From Hyaloperonospora brassicae (Eukaryota; Oomycota; Peronosporomycetes; Peronosporales; Peronosporaceae), in the NCBI GenBank assembly GCA_947650285.1, contig CANTFL010000138.1:186001-250000 (forward strand): a stretch of 64,000 nt of DNA, written 5' to 3'. Positions 48,101 through 57,133 of this stretch are shown piece after piece. The stretch's first letter is position 1, and every line of letters begins with the position of its first letter. A program made the position numbers and the translations under genes. Below the pieces are notes generated by a model, which searched no databases, was not told the DNA's origin, and saw only the letters and a program-made list of their open reading frames with translations.

Positions 48101-48724
48101 CGTCGCAATGACCGCGTTGAGCGTCACAATCACCAAAATCGCAATGCCTTCGACCCACTCTTGCAGCGCGAGCGACGCCAGCGCAGCAAACAGCAGCATG
48201 GCAATGATCACGTTGTAAAACTGCAAGAGAAAGACCACAGCAACTGGCGTCCGCGCTTCCTGCTCGAGCGCATTCTCGCCATAGCGCACGAGCCGGCGCT
48301 CGACGTCCATGGCGCTGAGGCCGCGCTCAAAGTTGGTATTGAGCATCTTGGCAATGAGCTCCGTCGAGCGGTGCGGCCACGTCTTGTCGTCCGTCTCGTT
48401 GAGCGTCGCAAACGACTCGCGCGTGGGCACGGGGTTCGCAGCGAGCAGCAGCTCCGTGTCGCTCAAGAAGCGGGCGCGGTGGCCCGGCAGAGGCGTGCAG
48501 GGACCCGCGTAGCTTGGCGCGGCGTTGGTCGCCATCTTGGCGTCGACCGAGTAGAGGTCGGCCGAGGAGAACGAGCGCGTGCTAGCGGACGGGACGTCTA
48601 CGACGCGGTGCGAGGGCAGCTCGAGCGACTGCGCCGACGCGCGAGGCGACTCCATCTGCGTGTAGTTGTCGCTGTTCTTGAGTGCGCGCGAGGGCAACGA
48701 GGTCCCGCTTTCGTATCCCGACAT
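45110..48724 (-). CDS. P-type Ca2+-transporting ATPase (type IIA-like)
   Basis: About 1204 residues, intronless, from the ATG at 48724 (MSGYESGTSLPS). The first 110 residues are a Ser-rich cytosolic extension. Then come the cation-ATPase N domain (near residue 120), the TGE actuator loop (EMLLTGESEDVPKK), the M4 motif VPEGLP, the phosphorylation site ICTDKTGTLTEGKM, and the hinge TGDGVNDAPALKEADIGVAM. M5 has STNIGEIVLIFL and M6 has LNLFTDGMPAVALSLEKGD. The Asn/Glu on M5 and Asn/Thr/Asp on M6, with the M4 Glu, are the residues that bind Ca2+ in SERCA-type pumps; M8 has a Glu in FTEVLRAY. This supports Ca2+ export from the cytosol into ER, Golgi or vacuole. A Na+/K+-type pump is less likely because of PEGLP and the M5/M6 residues. 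Confidence 0.92.
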   Translation of the reverse strand: MSGYESGTSLPSRALKNSDNYTQMESPRASAQSLELPSHRVVDVPSASTRSFSSADLYSVDAKMATNAAPSYAGPCTPLPGHRARFLSDTELLLAANPVPTRESFATLNETDDKTWPHRSTELIAKMLNTNFERGLSAMDVERRLVRYGENALEQEARTPVAVVFLLQFYNVIIAMLLFAALASLALQEWVEGIAILVIVTLNAVIATFQEYSASNALAALASLSSPQSLVLRDGVQQVVDSKLLVPGDVVILVTGDVVPADMRLFTSVDLKCNEMLLTGESEDVPKKYNAPLASASKPAKLTAGNMVFSSTTITAGNARGVVVETGMHTRVGSIAALLQAQSEVPTASGARKWIRNPVGDCIAKHQPKLTPLQRALHHMGFIMGMIALSVALLVFIVGMVRGTDDPRHPDRPTYLTMIMTAVSIAVSAVPEGLPMVVTICLSSGTADMIKKNVLVRKLAAVETLGAASVICTDKTGTLTEGKMTAVKLWGDFREYTITGKGFNPEGAILSSDGVNQAPAEAGNVQVRATLMASVLCSNTQLKEVEDDDGDTSRWLPFGNSSEAPLVVAAAKAGIWEENLLEDYPRLVEVPFSSSRKMMITVNAVPVVHGSGMFDALVLPGAVAPKLVASVKGAPNYILQNCTQYCRRNGTFEPLNSVHRNEIAAAVEELSSQALRVLAVAIQPLHELPYARDCDDVDEKFAALAKPLVFLGLMASIDPERDGVRDAIATARVASIRTVMITGDYLATAVAIAKNIDLLQVGADLEAQATDCTKLRLKGNAYLPPADIDEITSRTLVFARAKPEDKIEIVKSLQRQGLIAAMTGDGVNDAPALKEADIGVAMGISGTEVAKGASDMILTDDNFCSIVAAVEKGRVIYANIQKFVMFLLSTNIGEIVLIFLSVAGGFPLPLEALHILLLNLFTDGMPAVALSLEKGDPHIMNDKPRHKGSPLIVGRLWLLVLFNAFLLLAGALTTFLLGLYWNFGELLSDDIYYAGGGPRGTDYTDVTCLRWGGMNDGWRTYGNCAARGTDGMYIFGEEVAAMSSFENATMYCEGGRDYDCLSEGLGRTQTMVFLGLAFTEVLRAYTVRHFTDPVFTRMLSNGYMQLAACMSLVLTILVSNVPVIMDDVFGFEYITWFQWLVVVAVAFNSAFWGEMLKSILRRQDRAQARWDHMKAGFDEILLEIRHVRLHVERLEAGSGGVKLE

Positions 48725-49369
48725 GGCGGCGAGGGACGAGTGCGTGCAGAAAGAGAGAGAGAGAGAGAGAGAGAGGAGGGAGAGAGAGGGAGTGATGGTA
48801 GGCGAGCGCGCGGGTGTGGGATGGGCGGTGGGTGAGGCCAACGAAGCCAAAGTGGAAATGCGCACTGGTGGCAATGCGCGCTGGTGGCAATGCGCACTGG
48901 TGGGGAAACGTGGACATGGAAAGGTCGCTGTTGGAGGCTGGAGGTGGTGATGGATGCGCGTACTTCAACGCGCAGTCTGCGAAGGGCGCGCGCGCGACCT
49001 ACAAAGGCAACGAGAGGATGAGCCTTTTTATTACTCGCGATCTGATTCGTTTCGCTGGACGAGACCCCCACGCTGTCGACAGGAAAAGACCTAGTCACAG
49101 GACAACGTTGGTCAACACACCTTGCCGAGACATGTATAGAAAAACGTTTTGGTCCTCGTCTGCGGTCTTCTCGGCGGTAGGCGGTAGTTGCAACGTTACA
49201 TGTGCACCCATTGATGAGTGATCGGTATTGCTAGTTTCGAACAGAGCAGGCTCGAATCCGGACGATCCGCGAGACTGTTATGGGTTTCGCCTCGCGCGCA
49301 ATTCAATCACCTTGTTCTTACTGCAACATGTCGGAATCGAATTCGTGCAATGCCAGTGCAGTGAGATAG
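48725..49369. promoter_or_regulatory. upstream region of the ATPase with GA/CT tract
   Basis: A GA-rich tract (CT-rich on the ATPase sense strand) lies at 48752-48790, about 28 bases upstream of the ATPase start, probably in the 5' leader. Just beyond, short GCGCACTGGTGGCAAT-like words repeat three to four times at 48857-48903. No other core element was assigned. Confidence 0.45.
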
Positions 49370-49924
49370 ATGTCCGATGTCATGGCAGTCACCACAAGTG
49401 AAGTGGGTCCGACAAACGCCGGCTCAGCTGAATACCACATGAATGCGCACATCTTCTGGTGTAGGCTCGGGAGATATCATCATCGCACAGTGGCACTTGC
49501 TTGTAGCATGCATGACATATCCAACACGGACGTCTGCGCACAAGTAAGTTGTCTTCAGACTCATTCTAGTGACAGCTGGACGCCGCCGCAGGGCTTCAAC
49601 TTCCACCTACATGCCCTGTCAGTGCAAGTGAGCCGAGTGCAAGAACCGGATATCTATGCTAGTGTCACACGGCAGAGTTCTAGACTGCTTGCATGCAACG
49701 CGAGGAAATGGCCAAGTGCGGTTGAAGTTCGCAGACTCTTTACTGCTTCAATATCGGTTACAAGCAGCAATCAACGCCCAACCAGTTCCCCCTTTTATGC
49801 TATGTGGGACGTCGTCGATACATGTACCGACCGACCTCCGTTCCGACTTACCGCGCGTTCTGTTTACCACAATGACCTCCTCAACCGGCAACTGCGGGAA
49901 CATGTCGCTCGTGACTTGTACTAG
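49370..49924 (+). CDS. doubtful ORF between ATPase and SWIM genes
   Basis: A 184-codon frame begins with ATG and contains nine or so Cys and many His, Ser and Thr. I recognise no domain. It lies in the spacer between two minus-strand genes, and its codon choice gives no clear sign of selection. Its end overlaps a 26-bp tandem duplication (49898-49950). It may be a small orphan gene or a chance frame; I lean to chance. Confidence 0.2.
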   Translation: MSDVMAVTTSEVGPTNAGSAEYHMNAHIFWCRLGRYHHRTVALACSMHDISNTDVCAQVSCLQTHSSDSWTPPQGFNFHLHALSVQVSRVQEPDIYASVTRQSSRLLACNARKWPSAVEVRRLFTASISVTSSNQRPTSSPFYAMWDVVDTCTDRPPFRLTARSVYHNDLLNRQLREHVARDLY

Positions 49925-49950
49925 AAACATGTCGCTCGTAACTTGTACTG
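49898..49950. repeat. 26-bp tandem duplication
   Basis: Two head-to-tail copies share CATGTCGCTCGT then ACTTGTACT, differing at two or three positions. The repeat is recent enough to be read easily. No function is inferred. Confidence 0.85.
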
Positions 49951-50323
49951 ACGAAAAAGCGGACCAAAACACGGTCCTGTAGCGCTTCTCTCCGCACACG
50001 GGCTCCAATATGGGGTGGTGTCCTATGGTTTGTGTCGGACGGAGAGAGCGGGCGAGCTCGCGGCTGCTCTCGCAAGGGACCAGAGCGTGTCGTCACTCAC
50101 GCTCTTGCTACACATCTCAAGACGTGCGTTGCACCGAACTTCTGCGAACGCCCTCAACATCGTGCGGACGAGTGAGTCCATCCTCAAACGGCCTCCGAGA
50201 CGCAGTGTCTGCTCCGGACGTGGATTACGATGGATTATGGACCAGAACCGGTCCGAATCCATCATCATAATCCATGGCTTTCTGCCGTAGATCCACTGCG
50301 ATCAGATGGCTGCTCTCCATCGT

Positions 50324-52456
50324 TTACGCTGTCACTGAGCAGCTCCGCGAGTTGTGGCCAGGGCCGCGGCATTTCTTGCACAAGCGAACACGCTCTACTG
50401 TCAGACCAGGCTCCGTGTCGATGGCTGGAGTTGTGCTGCTCACGGCTATGGCCGCCACGTCCGTTGCAGGTGCGGTCCGTTTAGCGCCTGAGCAAAGAGC
50501 AGTGCCGCGGTCCTTCTCGGTCCCGTTGCTACTGCCCGTCTTCGCGTGAGGCGAGCGCGCCGTGCTGGCTGGCGAGCCACAAGCAGCGTCCTTGCTGAGG
50601 GCCACATCGAGCGGCAGCTCCACCACTTTACCCCGAAACGCCAGGACGTAGTTCTCCACGAGGTACCCAGACGCAAACCGATCGATGATCGAGTCCATCT
50701 GCTCGCAGAATAGCAGTACAGCAATGAGGTGGCGACACGGAATCGCGTACTGGTCGATAAAGCCACACGTGCACGTGCTGGCCTGCAAGTCCACGCGACG
50801 CCGGACACCACAGTCGTTGGTCACTCTCGTCACGAACGCGACCGTTTCAGACGCACGGCCAACTTTGTACTCGCCAATGCGCTTGTACTGTGCGTCGTAG
50901 AGGTCTTGAGCGCCTTGCGTTACTTTCCGCTGCTGCCGCTTCCACGTCGCTGCCAGCATACTGCGCTCGAACGCGTCTTGCATGAACGATGCCATGATGG
51001 TCTCGAAGAATGTGAACGGGAGCATGTCCCGATACCGATCCAGTCCCTTCGCAGCAGTCGGTCCTGCAGATGCAGCACCACTAGGGCCCATCATGGCATC
51101 GTCAGGCCTGGAATTGACCTTGAGACGCACTGCAGGTGCAGCTGCACTGACCCCACAAGTACTTCCCACGCTATCGTCCGCTCCAAGCTCCAGAGCTTCG
51201 ACACTGGGTCCGGGTCCGGGCCCAGCATCGACCTGCTGTTCCAGCTGCTCTGACGTCTCACCAAACGTTCGGCTGCGCCATCCGTACATTGCTACCTTGC
51301 CAATGTTCCCTGCAACAACCCACCGCTCGATCGGAAACTGTCGGAGGTAGCTCTCCACGCCCGGACCGCAGGCCGTGCCGATCCACTCGAGGCGGCTGTT
51401 GTACTCGGCCTCGGTCTCGGATCCCTGCAGCCCCCACACTAGTGCGTGATGGTGGTGGCTGAACGTCCCGAGTTGCGCCAGCTCGTGCTCAATCACGTAC
51501 TGGGTGCAGTAGCGCAGCGTGAGCCCCAGCTCAGTCTCGACGGCCATCAACTCGGCCTCCATCGTACACAACACGGGACAGTAGCGCACGTTCACGCCAC
51601 TCGCTTCGACACAGCGAAAGAACCACCGGTAATTCGCGCTCGACGGCGCATCGCAGCAAGCAGCCGCAATCGTCACCGTGCCCATGTTGCCATCTTTGCC
51701 CAGTAGAAAGAGCTGCACGCCGTGGTAGTTGGCTATCCTGTGGTGACACGGCCGCACTTCCAGGCCATAGATCTGCTGGTTGAACGTCGTCGCGTCGGTG
51801 AACACGGAGCAGCTGACGAACGCTCGCGAGAACGCGCCCGGCACGTCACTCTGCGCGTCGCTGACGTCGTGCCGCGTAAACGAGCCTGGATTCCGGTCCA
51901 CGAACGCCTGCAAGAGCGACGGGACCTGGCGGAACGAGTGCCCGACTTGCACCTCGAGCTCCCGTTTCATCATCTGCTTGGCCCGATACACTGTGCGGAG
52001 GTTCGCTTTGCCCTGCAGCTGCTGCAGCAATTGCGCGGCAGTTCCATTCGGCGTCGACGCGAGCGCCTGCTGGAAACTGAGGCTCTCGACCAACTGGCGC
52101 TGCGTGGGCTTTCCCGTGGACGTGCAGCTTCGCGAGTGCGTGAGCTCTGCGCTCGAGACGTACCACGTCTTGTCTGTCTTGGAGTTGTGCAGGTAGAGCC
52201 GCACAAAGAACGGACAGGGCGCGGACGACGCGCAGACCATCTTGCGGTGTTTGCCGCCGCGCCGATCGACTTTCACCTGTTTGTTGTGAAAGAGCGCGTA
52301 GTCCTGCACGGCGTAGAACGCCGTCTTGCTGTCCTGGAAGCGCATGCCTCTGAACAGCGTCGGCGCGCTTGGGGCCGCCGCACTGGGTCCCGGAACGAGC
52401 GAGCGCTCGGCGGGCGCCGGGCTTCCCGCAGTGGCGTGTTGTGTGTCGCCCGTCAT
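50324..52456 (-). CDS. MULE-derived SWIM zinc-finger protein, probably domesticated
   Basis: About 710 residues, intronless, from the ATG at 52456 (MTGDTQHAT); the frame is open further upstream but begins with a GTG there. Residues 35-130 form a FAR1/MuDR-like zinc-binding region (KMVCASSAPCPFFV, then ELTHSRSC). The middle resembles the MULE transposase fold (GVQLFLLGKDGN, then YRWFFRCV), but positions where the family has its catalytic Asp/Asp/Glu read N, E and D or do not align. Near residue 555 is a SWIM finger, CTCGFIDQYAIPCRH (CxC...CxH). The C-terminus ends in a CCHC knuckle, CKKCRGPGHNSRSC. The long intact frame and the degraded catalytic core fit a host-recruited transposase acting as a nuclear DNA-binding regulator; that role is inferred. 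A still-active MULE is the alternative. Confidence 0.7.
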   Translation of the reverse strand: MTGDTQHATAGSPAPAERSLVPGPSAAAPSAPTLFRGMRFQDSKTAFYAVQDYALFHNKQVKVDRRGGKHRKMVCASSAPCPFFVRLYLHNSKTDKTWYVSSAELTHSRSCTSTGKPTQRQLVESLSFQQALASTPNGTAAQLLQQLQGKANLRTVYRAKQMMKRELEVQVGHSFRQVPSLLQAFVDRNPGSFTRHDVSDAQSDVPGAFSRAFVSCSVFTDATTFNQQIYGLEVRPCHHRIANYHGVQLFLLGKDGNMGTVTIAAACCDAPSSANYRWFFRCVEASGVNVRYCPVLCTMEAELMAVETELGLTLRYCTQYVIEHELAQLGTFSHHHHALVWGLQGSETEAEYNSRLEWIGTACGPGVESYLRQFPIERWVVAGNIGKVAMYGWRSRTFGETSEQLEQQVDAGPGPGPSVEALELGADDSVGSTCGVSAAAPAVRLKVNSRPDDAMMGPSGAASAGPTAAKGLDRYRDMLPFTFFETIMASFMQDAFERSMLAATWKRQQRKVTQGAQDLYDAQYKRIGEYKVGRASETVAFVTRVTNDCGVRRRVDLQASTCTCGFIDQYAIPCRHLIAVLLFCEQMDSIIDRFASGYLVENYVLAFRGKVVELPLDVALSKDAACGSPASTARSPHAKTGSSNGTEKDRGTALCSGAKRTAPATDVAAIAVSSTTPAIDTEPGLTVERVRLCKKCRGPGHNSRSCSVTA

Positions 52457-53167
52457 GTTGGTGTGCGACGGTCGGAGGGGGCACACTTTGTCATTTCTCG
52501 ACGGGCCATGTGTTGCCCAAGTGAAGTAGTTGCAGCCGCAGGGCGAGTTTCGGGTTGTTTTTTGCCAATGGTAGCAGCGAGTGAGGGAGGGGCAGGTGAG
52601 TCGACAATTATGGCAAATGGGCAGTGCCGAATGCTCACCGAGTAGGGGTGTGGAGCTGGGGGGGACTGCACCACGTTGTGTTTTGGTGGCGGGCGCTGGG
52701 CGCGGCACGGCGAAATATAAGATGTGAGAGGTTTGACATCGAGCGGGGCCAGCGGGTCGTGCGATCGATCGATCGATGGCAGACAGGCACTTACGTGTAG
52801 CTTCAAATCGTCACACTTTGCGCACTCCGAGCAACAGTCGCTCGCACATGGAGTCCGACAGACGGGAAAGTCAGTGGCGACAAGACCAAAAGGGACCGCG
52901 AAGAGGCAAATGTTGTAGCTTTTGCACCCGCGGGCACTCGACAGATGTCCAGTTCTAGATCAGCATACTGTCTGTAGGCGAATGCCCGCAACGAACACAT
53001 AGCACGAACCAGACATTGGCGGCCCGCACGATCGCGTTTTTCGACAATGTCAGAGCATTTTGTAGCATTGCCATCCTGTTCAGCTAGTGCTGAGTGTAAG
53101 CGTGTACGTATACAGACAGGTCCGGCTCGATGACGACACTCCAGTAGCTTGCAGCACTGGTCATCGA
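52457..53167. other. intergenic region between SWIM gene and mTERF gene
   Basis: This holds the 5' flank of the SWIM gene and the 3' flank of the mTERF gene. The frame continuing from the SWIM gene up to 52708 holds Cys/His residues (CHNCRLTCPSLTRC) but has no ATG; it might belong to an upstream exon. A short GATC run lies at about 52762-52776. Nothing else is seen. Confidence 0.45.
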
Positions 53168-54535
53168 CTATTTCTTCTTGCGAGCAGCTTTCATCGCCGT
53201 CCCGAACGCAGCATAGTCCGGATACTTCTCGATGAAGAGAACTTCCGGCATCAGAATCCACGTGATGTCACTCACGACGTCCACACGCTTTGTGTTGAGG
53301 TACTGCACGCGCGGGCGCAGGCAGCGATCGACGCTGCGCACGATATATCGCGTGTTCTTCTCCAGCCGTTCCTTGGTAAAGCCTACCGAAATCAAGAAGT
53401 CGAATGATTCGCGCATGACGCTGATGTTGCTCATGACGATACGACAGTTGCACAGCAGAGCCCGGAGACCAGCGCCAGCACCAAACATCTCGTCCATTGC
53501 GTCTACCGTTTCTTTGAGTCGGGATACAGTCAGCGCGAGGCACTCAGGGACCGACGACACAATGTGCGGCAAGCGCTCGCGCGGTACACCCAACTGTACC
53601 AGATAATCTGCTTTGCTCCGCAGTCGGTCGACGCTGAGGGTAAAGATCTGCGGCGACCTCGTCAGCGCGCTCGTGATGTGCTTGTCAGTGCATCCTATTT
53701 CTCGCAATAGGTCGACTTTCGGATCCAAGTTTTCCTGGACGCTGTACGACACTCCCTGTGGGAACATGCTGAATAGATAGGGAATCTAGACACACGGGTG
53801 CACAGTAGCAGTGTAGCTCGGTTAGCAAACAAACAACTACCATCAACAGCCCAACGCATGTTCATGCAGTCGTCTCTCGCTCGAGGTAGCGCAGACCCCA
53901 CCTTGTCGTGAGCGACACCGTGCGAGAGGTACCACTTGACGAGCGCTTCGTACTTGTCGATCGAAATGCCCAAGATGTTCGGATGGCGCATGATGATCGC
54001 ATTGATCTTGTCGTGGCACAGACCCACGTCGCGAAACCACGACACCTGTGCAACAGAAACAAACAAACGACGTGCCAGCACCTCACAGTCAGTCGCGTGT
54101 TCTGTCGATGCCAGTCACGTGTGCATGCCACAGACACACACAAACCCCACCTTGCTCTCCATGAGTTCCTCCGAGTAGTTCACCAACTATCACACATCAC
54201 AAATCATCACTACCACTGTCAGTATCGAGCCGCTCCGATGCCGCCACGAATGTATCCATGTCCAATAGTGACGTTCGCCACACCATCACATGCTGCGAGA
54301 TCGCACGTAGCGCCTGAGCCCGACTCAGCCCTCTGCCTTCCAAGTACTGCGTCGCACGGTCGATCAACTCAGAGGTCAGCGCCTTCCTCGTCACGGGATA
54401 CTTGCGCTTGATTCGGTCATAGTAGAAGCGGTTCGTATTCGCAGACGCTGCAGCGGTTACCGTTTGCTTCCGTGCGGCCGACGTGAAGCCTCTCGACAGG
54501 GCCGGAGACGTCCGTCGCCACAGACCCACGAGCAT
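53168..54535 (-). CDS. mTERF-domain protein, probably mitochondrial
   Basis: Four exons on the minus strand. Exon 1 starts with ATG at 54535 and carries a basic, Ser/Ala/Thr-rich mitochondrial-like leader (MLVGLWRRTSPALSRGFTSA). Exons 54186-54151, 54045-53902 and 53755-53168 join in phase 0 through GTGGGG...ACAG introns. The junction of exon 1 to exon 2 (between about 54200 and 54270) is not certain, since no GT...AG of normal length fits perfectly. The protein has repeated mTERF motifs: VGLCHDKINAIIMRHPNILG, IGCTDKHITSALTRSPQIFT, LGVPRERLPHIVSSVPECL and VGFTKERLEKNTRYI. mTERF proteins bind nucleic acid and act in organellar transcription, translation or ribosome assembly. It shares a head-to-head promoter with the LarC gene. 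Confidence 0.85.
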
Positions 54536-54926
54536 GCGAGACTAGCGATTTTAGGTTTTGCTTGTTTTGTCGTGCCGCTGGCGGGTCTGTGCGACCTAGA
54601 TCTGGAACCGCCGGCACGCACCTCGGTTTCTTTACCACATCAAAACGTAAATTACGACAAGACAGGGTCGTTTTTGTGAGGACTTTTGATGGTACTTCAA
54701 GACGTTTTTTGTCAATTAGAGACCTTTCTCGGTACTTCAAGACCTTTTACGGTACTTCAAGACCTTTTGCGGTACTGCAAGACCTTTTACGGGACTGCAA
54801 GACCTTTTACGGTACTGCAAGACCTTTTGGGGTCAACACAAGACAATTGTTGATACTTCGAGACCTATTGAGGGTTCACTGGCTGGGACCCTTTTCGCCT
54901 CCTTTTGCTCTTTTGGCCATACCCCA
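54536..54926. promoter_or_regulatory. shared mTERF/LarC promoter with 20-bp phased repeats
   Basis: This 391-bp gap separates two head-to-head genes. It carries a tandem array at 54691-54870 that occupies nearly half the gap on the LarC side. The array lies upstream of both start codons, so it must be in promoter or 5' leader sequence. Confidence 0.6.
54691..54870. repeat. nine 20-bp tandem units
   Basis: Units begin at 54691, 54711, 54731, 54751, 54771, 54791, 54811, 54831 and 54851. The consensus is GGTACTTCAAGACCTTTTAC. Central units are nearly identical and differ mainly at TTCAAG versus TGCAAG; the outer two on each side are worn but keep AAGAC or GAGACC. The period is exactly 20 with no slippage across 180 bases, close to two turns of DNA. 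Confidence 0.9.
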
Positions 54927-56944
54927 ATGGCGCTCGCCTACATCGACTGCTCGGCTGGCGTCGCCGGTGACATGCTGCTCGGCGCGCTGATCGATGCCGT
55001 GCGTAGTGACGCTTACACTGTGTATGTATCGTACTCACCATTCCAGAGGCTGATGGGTTGTTGCTGTTGTGTCGTACAGGGCGCTCCGCTGGCGGAGATC
55101 CAGCGCGGACTCGAGTCGCTGCACGGGATCGCGGGCGAGTGGGAGCTCCGCACTACGAGAGTGTGGAAGGGACCGGGAAGCATTGCAGGGACCAAAGTGC
55201 ACGTGAGCTCTGTCTACCAGCACAAAGAGATCGCTCCGCCTTTGCCGGCTCATGGCTTGCAACAATACGGTCGTGGGGCTGGCCATACCCACACGCACAG
55301 CCATGGGCACGGGGGCACACATACCCACGTTGACGAGGGTACACGTAGCCATGACCAGGAGGGTACACGCGTTACCCATCGAGTGGAGACTTTGACGGCC
55401 AACGAGAATGGTCACGAGCACGCACACGACCATGAGCACGAGCGTGCGCTCGACGGGCAGGAGCAAGACGTTGCCCACGTTTCGTCGGAAGTGACTCATG
55501 AGCCTATGCGCAACTTGGACGACATTAAGGCGCTCATTGCCGAGAGTGCGTTGTCGGACTGGGTCAAGGCCAAGAGCGTGGCGGTGTTCACGTTGCTGGC
55601 GCAGGCAGAAGCTCACACTCACGGGACAGCGCTGGAGAAGATCCATTTCCACGAAGTTGGAGCGATCGACAGCATTGTCGACACGATCGGCTGCGTGATT
55701 GCGCTTGACCTCTTTGGCGTGCGAGAGGTGCACGCATCATTCGTGCCCTTCTCCTCTGGGACAGTCAAGTGCATGCACGGAATCCTGCCAGTCCCACCGC
55801 CAGCTACGTTCCGATTGATGATCGGGGTACCGGTGTGCCCAGCGCCAAAGGGGTAAGTCCTTGCGCTCGATGTTGGCGTAACGTTGTACGCGTAGTCCAC
55901 TTAGTGGTGTGCGGTGCTTGTCATGTGTAGCGCAAACGGGGAGCTCGTGACGCCGACGGGCATAAGCCTCGTGAAGGCGCTGGCGTCCACGTTTGGCGAA
56001 CCTCCTGCTTTTATTCCGACGCACACTGGCGTTGGAGCTGGCACGAAAGACTTTCCAGAGCACGCCAACATCGTCCGCATTGCAATTGGAACGAAGATCG
56101 ACCCGTTGGCTCTCGAGAAAAGCTATGCCAATCCGGCAGTCGCCACCTCAAGGTCTGCCGAGCCCGCCATTCAGTCTTGTCACGCCGAGGAAGTCGTCGT
56201 TCTAGAGACCAATTTGGATGATTTGAACCCACAGGTAATCGGCTACGTCTCGGAGCGATTGTTGTCAGAGCACCACGCGCTCGACGTATGGAAGCAGTCC
56301 ATCCAGATGAAGAAGAACCGTCCTGGTGTGTGTCTCAGGTACGCGACGGCTCTTGCATTCCTAGTTTGTGATTGGTTTCTGACCGGTCTGTGTCGGACGT
56401 ATGCTCAGTGTGTTGTGTCGCGCTGAGCATGAACAGGGGATTCTGGAAACATTGTTCCGTGAAACCACAACACTTGGTGTCCGCCGGTACGGCCATTTTC
56501 ACACATCCTCTGCTCACCTGCTTATTGGATTGCCGTACATGGGCAGCGAACCGAACATGCTTAGTGCACCTTACTGACACTCGTCTTTGTGCTTGTGCAA
56601 ACACCTACTGAACGACCATTTGATTGCAGCAAAGTAATAGAGCGCGTTGTCTTGTCCCGCAACTTCGTGTCCGTCTTCGCTTTCGGCCGATCCGTGGACG
56701 TCAAAGTCGCGTTTCTGGACCACCAGGCTGTCAACGTACACCCCGAATATGAACACTGCAAGGCAAGGCGCTTGTTTGAGTACCGTACCGTACCGTATCG
56801 ATCGAGCAAGTTGTCAAGTTCATTTTGCCGTATGCTTTTGTTACGTAGGCGATCGCACTGGAACACCACATGCCGCTGCTACGAGTGATGGACAAAGTGA
56901 AAGCTCTTGCTCTGTCTATGATCGGAACGCAGCCATTAGAATGA
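54927..56944 (+). CDS. LarC-type nickel insertase (nickel-pincer cofactor synthesis)
   Basis: Six exons: 54927-54998, 55080-55852, 55931-56338, 56409-56486, 56630-56762 and 56849-56944, giving about 519 residues, all in frame. The last intron begins GC instead of GT (AAG/GCAAGG) and ends AG. Recognition rests on hallmark LarC blocks: YIDCSAGVAGDMLLGALID at the start, HFHEVGAIDSIVDTIG, SSGTVKCMHGILPVPPPAT, NGELVTPTG, GVGAGTKDFP, QMKKNRPG, LFRETTTLGVR and PEYEHCKAIALEHHMPL. Bacterial LarC inserts nickel into the pyridinium bisthiocarboxylate nucleotide used by lactate racemase (LarA). Here a His-rich insert of about 60 residues (HTHTHSHGHGGTHTH, then HEHAHDHEHE) lies near residues 95-155, likely to bind metal. 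No LarA, LarB or LarE gene is visible nearby. The substrate in this organism is inferred only by family. Confidence 0.9.
56763..56848 (+). other. probable GC-AG intron of the LarC gene
   Basis: The preceding exon ends TGCAAG and the intron begins GCAAGG, the usual context of GC-AG introns. It ends TACGTAG. Joining the exons here restores the conserved PEYEHCKAIALEHH block without a frame shift. A TACCG repeat (TACCGTACCGTACCGTA) lies inside. Confidence 0.75.
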
Positions 56945-57133
56945 GTCACGTCACTTTGCAACGAACTCTGCAGCAGCGCTTACATTGACGTTTCTGCAGA
57001 ACTCGCCACCACCACCACCACCACCCAAAACACACGATCAATGGCGATGCCAGCACTGTGCGTGTGGCCCATCATCCATCTCGACGAATGCTCTGTGCCT
57101 CATCACCACACGTGTATCCACCTCCGCACCAGC

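Noticed and set aside
47178..48835. Long plus-strand frames (346 and 365 codons) across the ATPase gene
   Set aside because: They are antisense shadows of a GC-rich, strongly conserved P-type ATPase reading frame.
49240..49275. tRNA-like B-box word GGCTCGAATCC
   Set aside because: No matching A box or cloverleaf arms could be drawn around it.
50015..50290. Possible leucine-rich-repeat fragment (GELAAALARDQSVSSLTL)
   Set aside because: Only one repeat-like unit is visible and the rest of the frame has no periodic Leu pattern.
51722..52645. 307-codon plus-strand frame across the SWIM gene
   Set aside because: Antisense shadow of the MULE-derived gene; no motif and Arg/Val-rich.
54691..54870. 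CRISPR-like look of the 20-bp repeats
   Set aside because: Units are directly head to tail without spacers, and the setting is a eukaryotic promoter.
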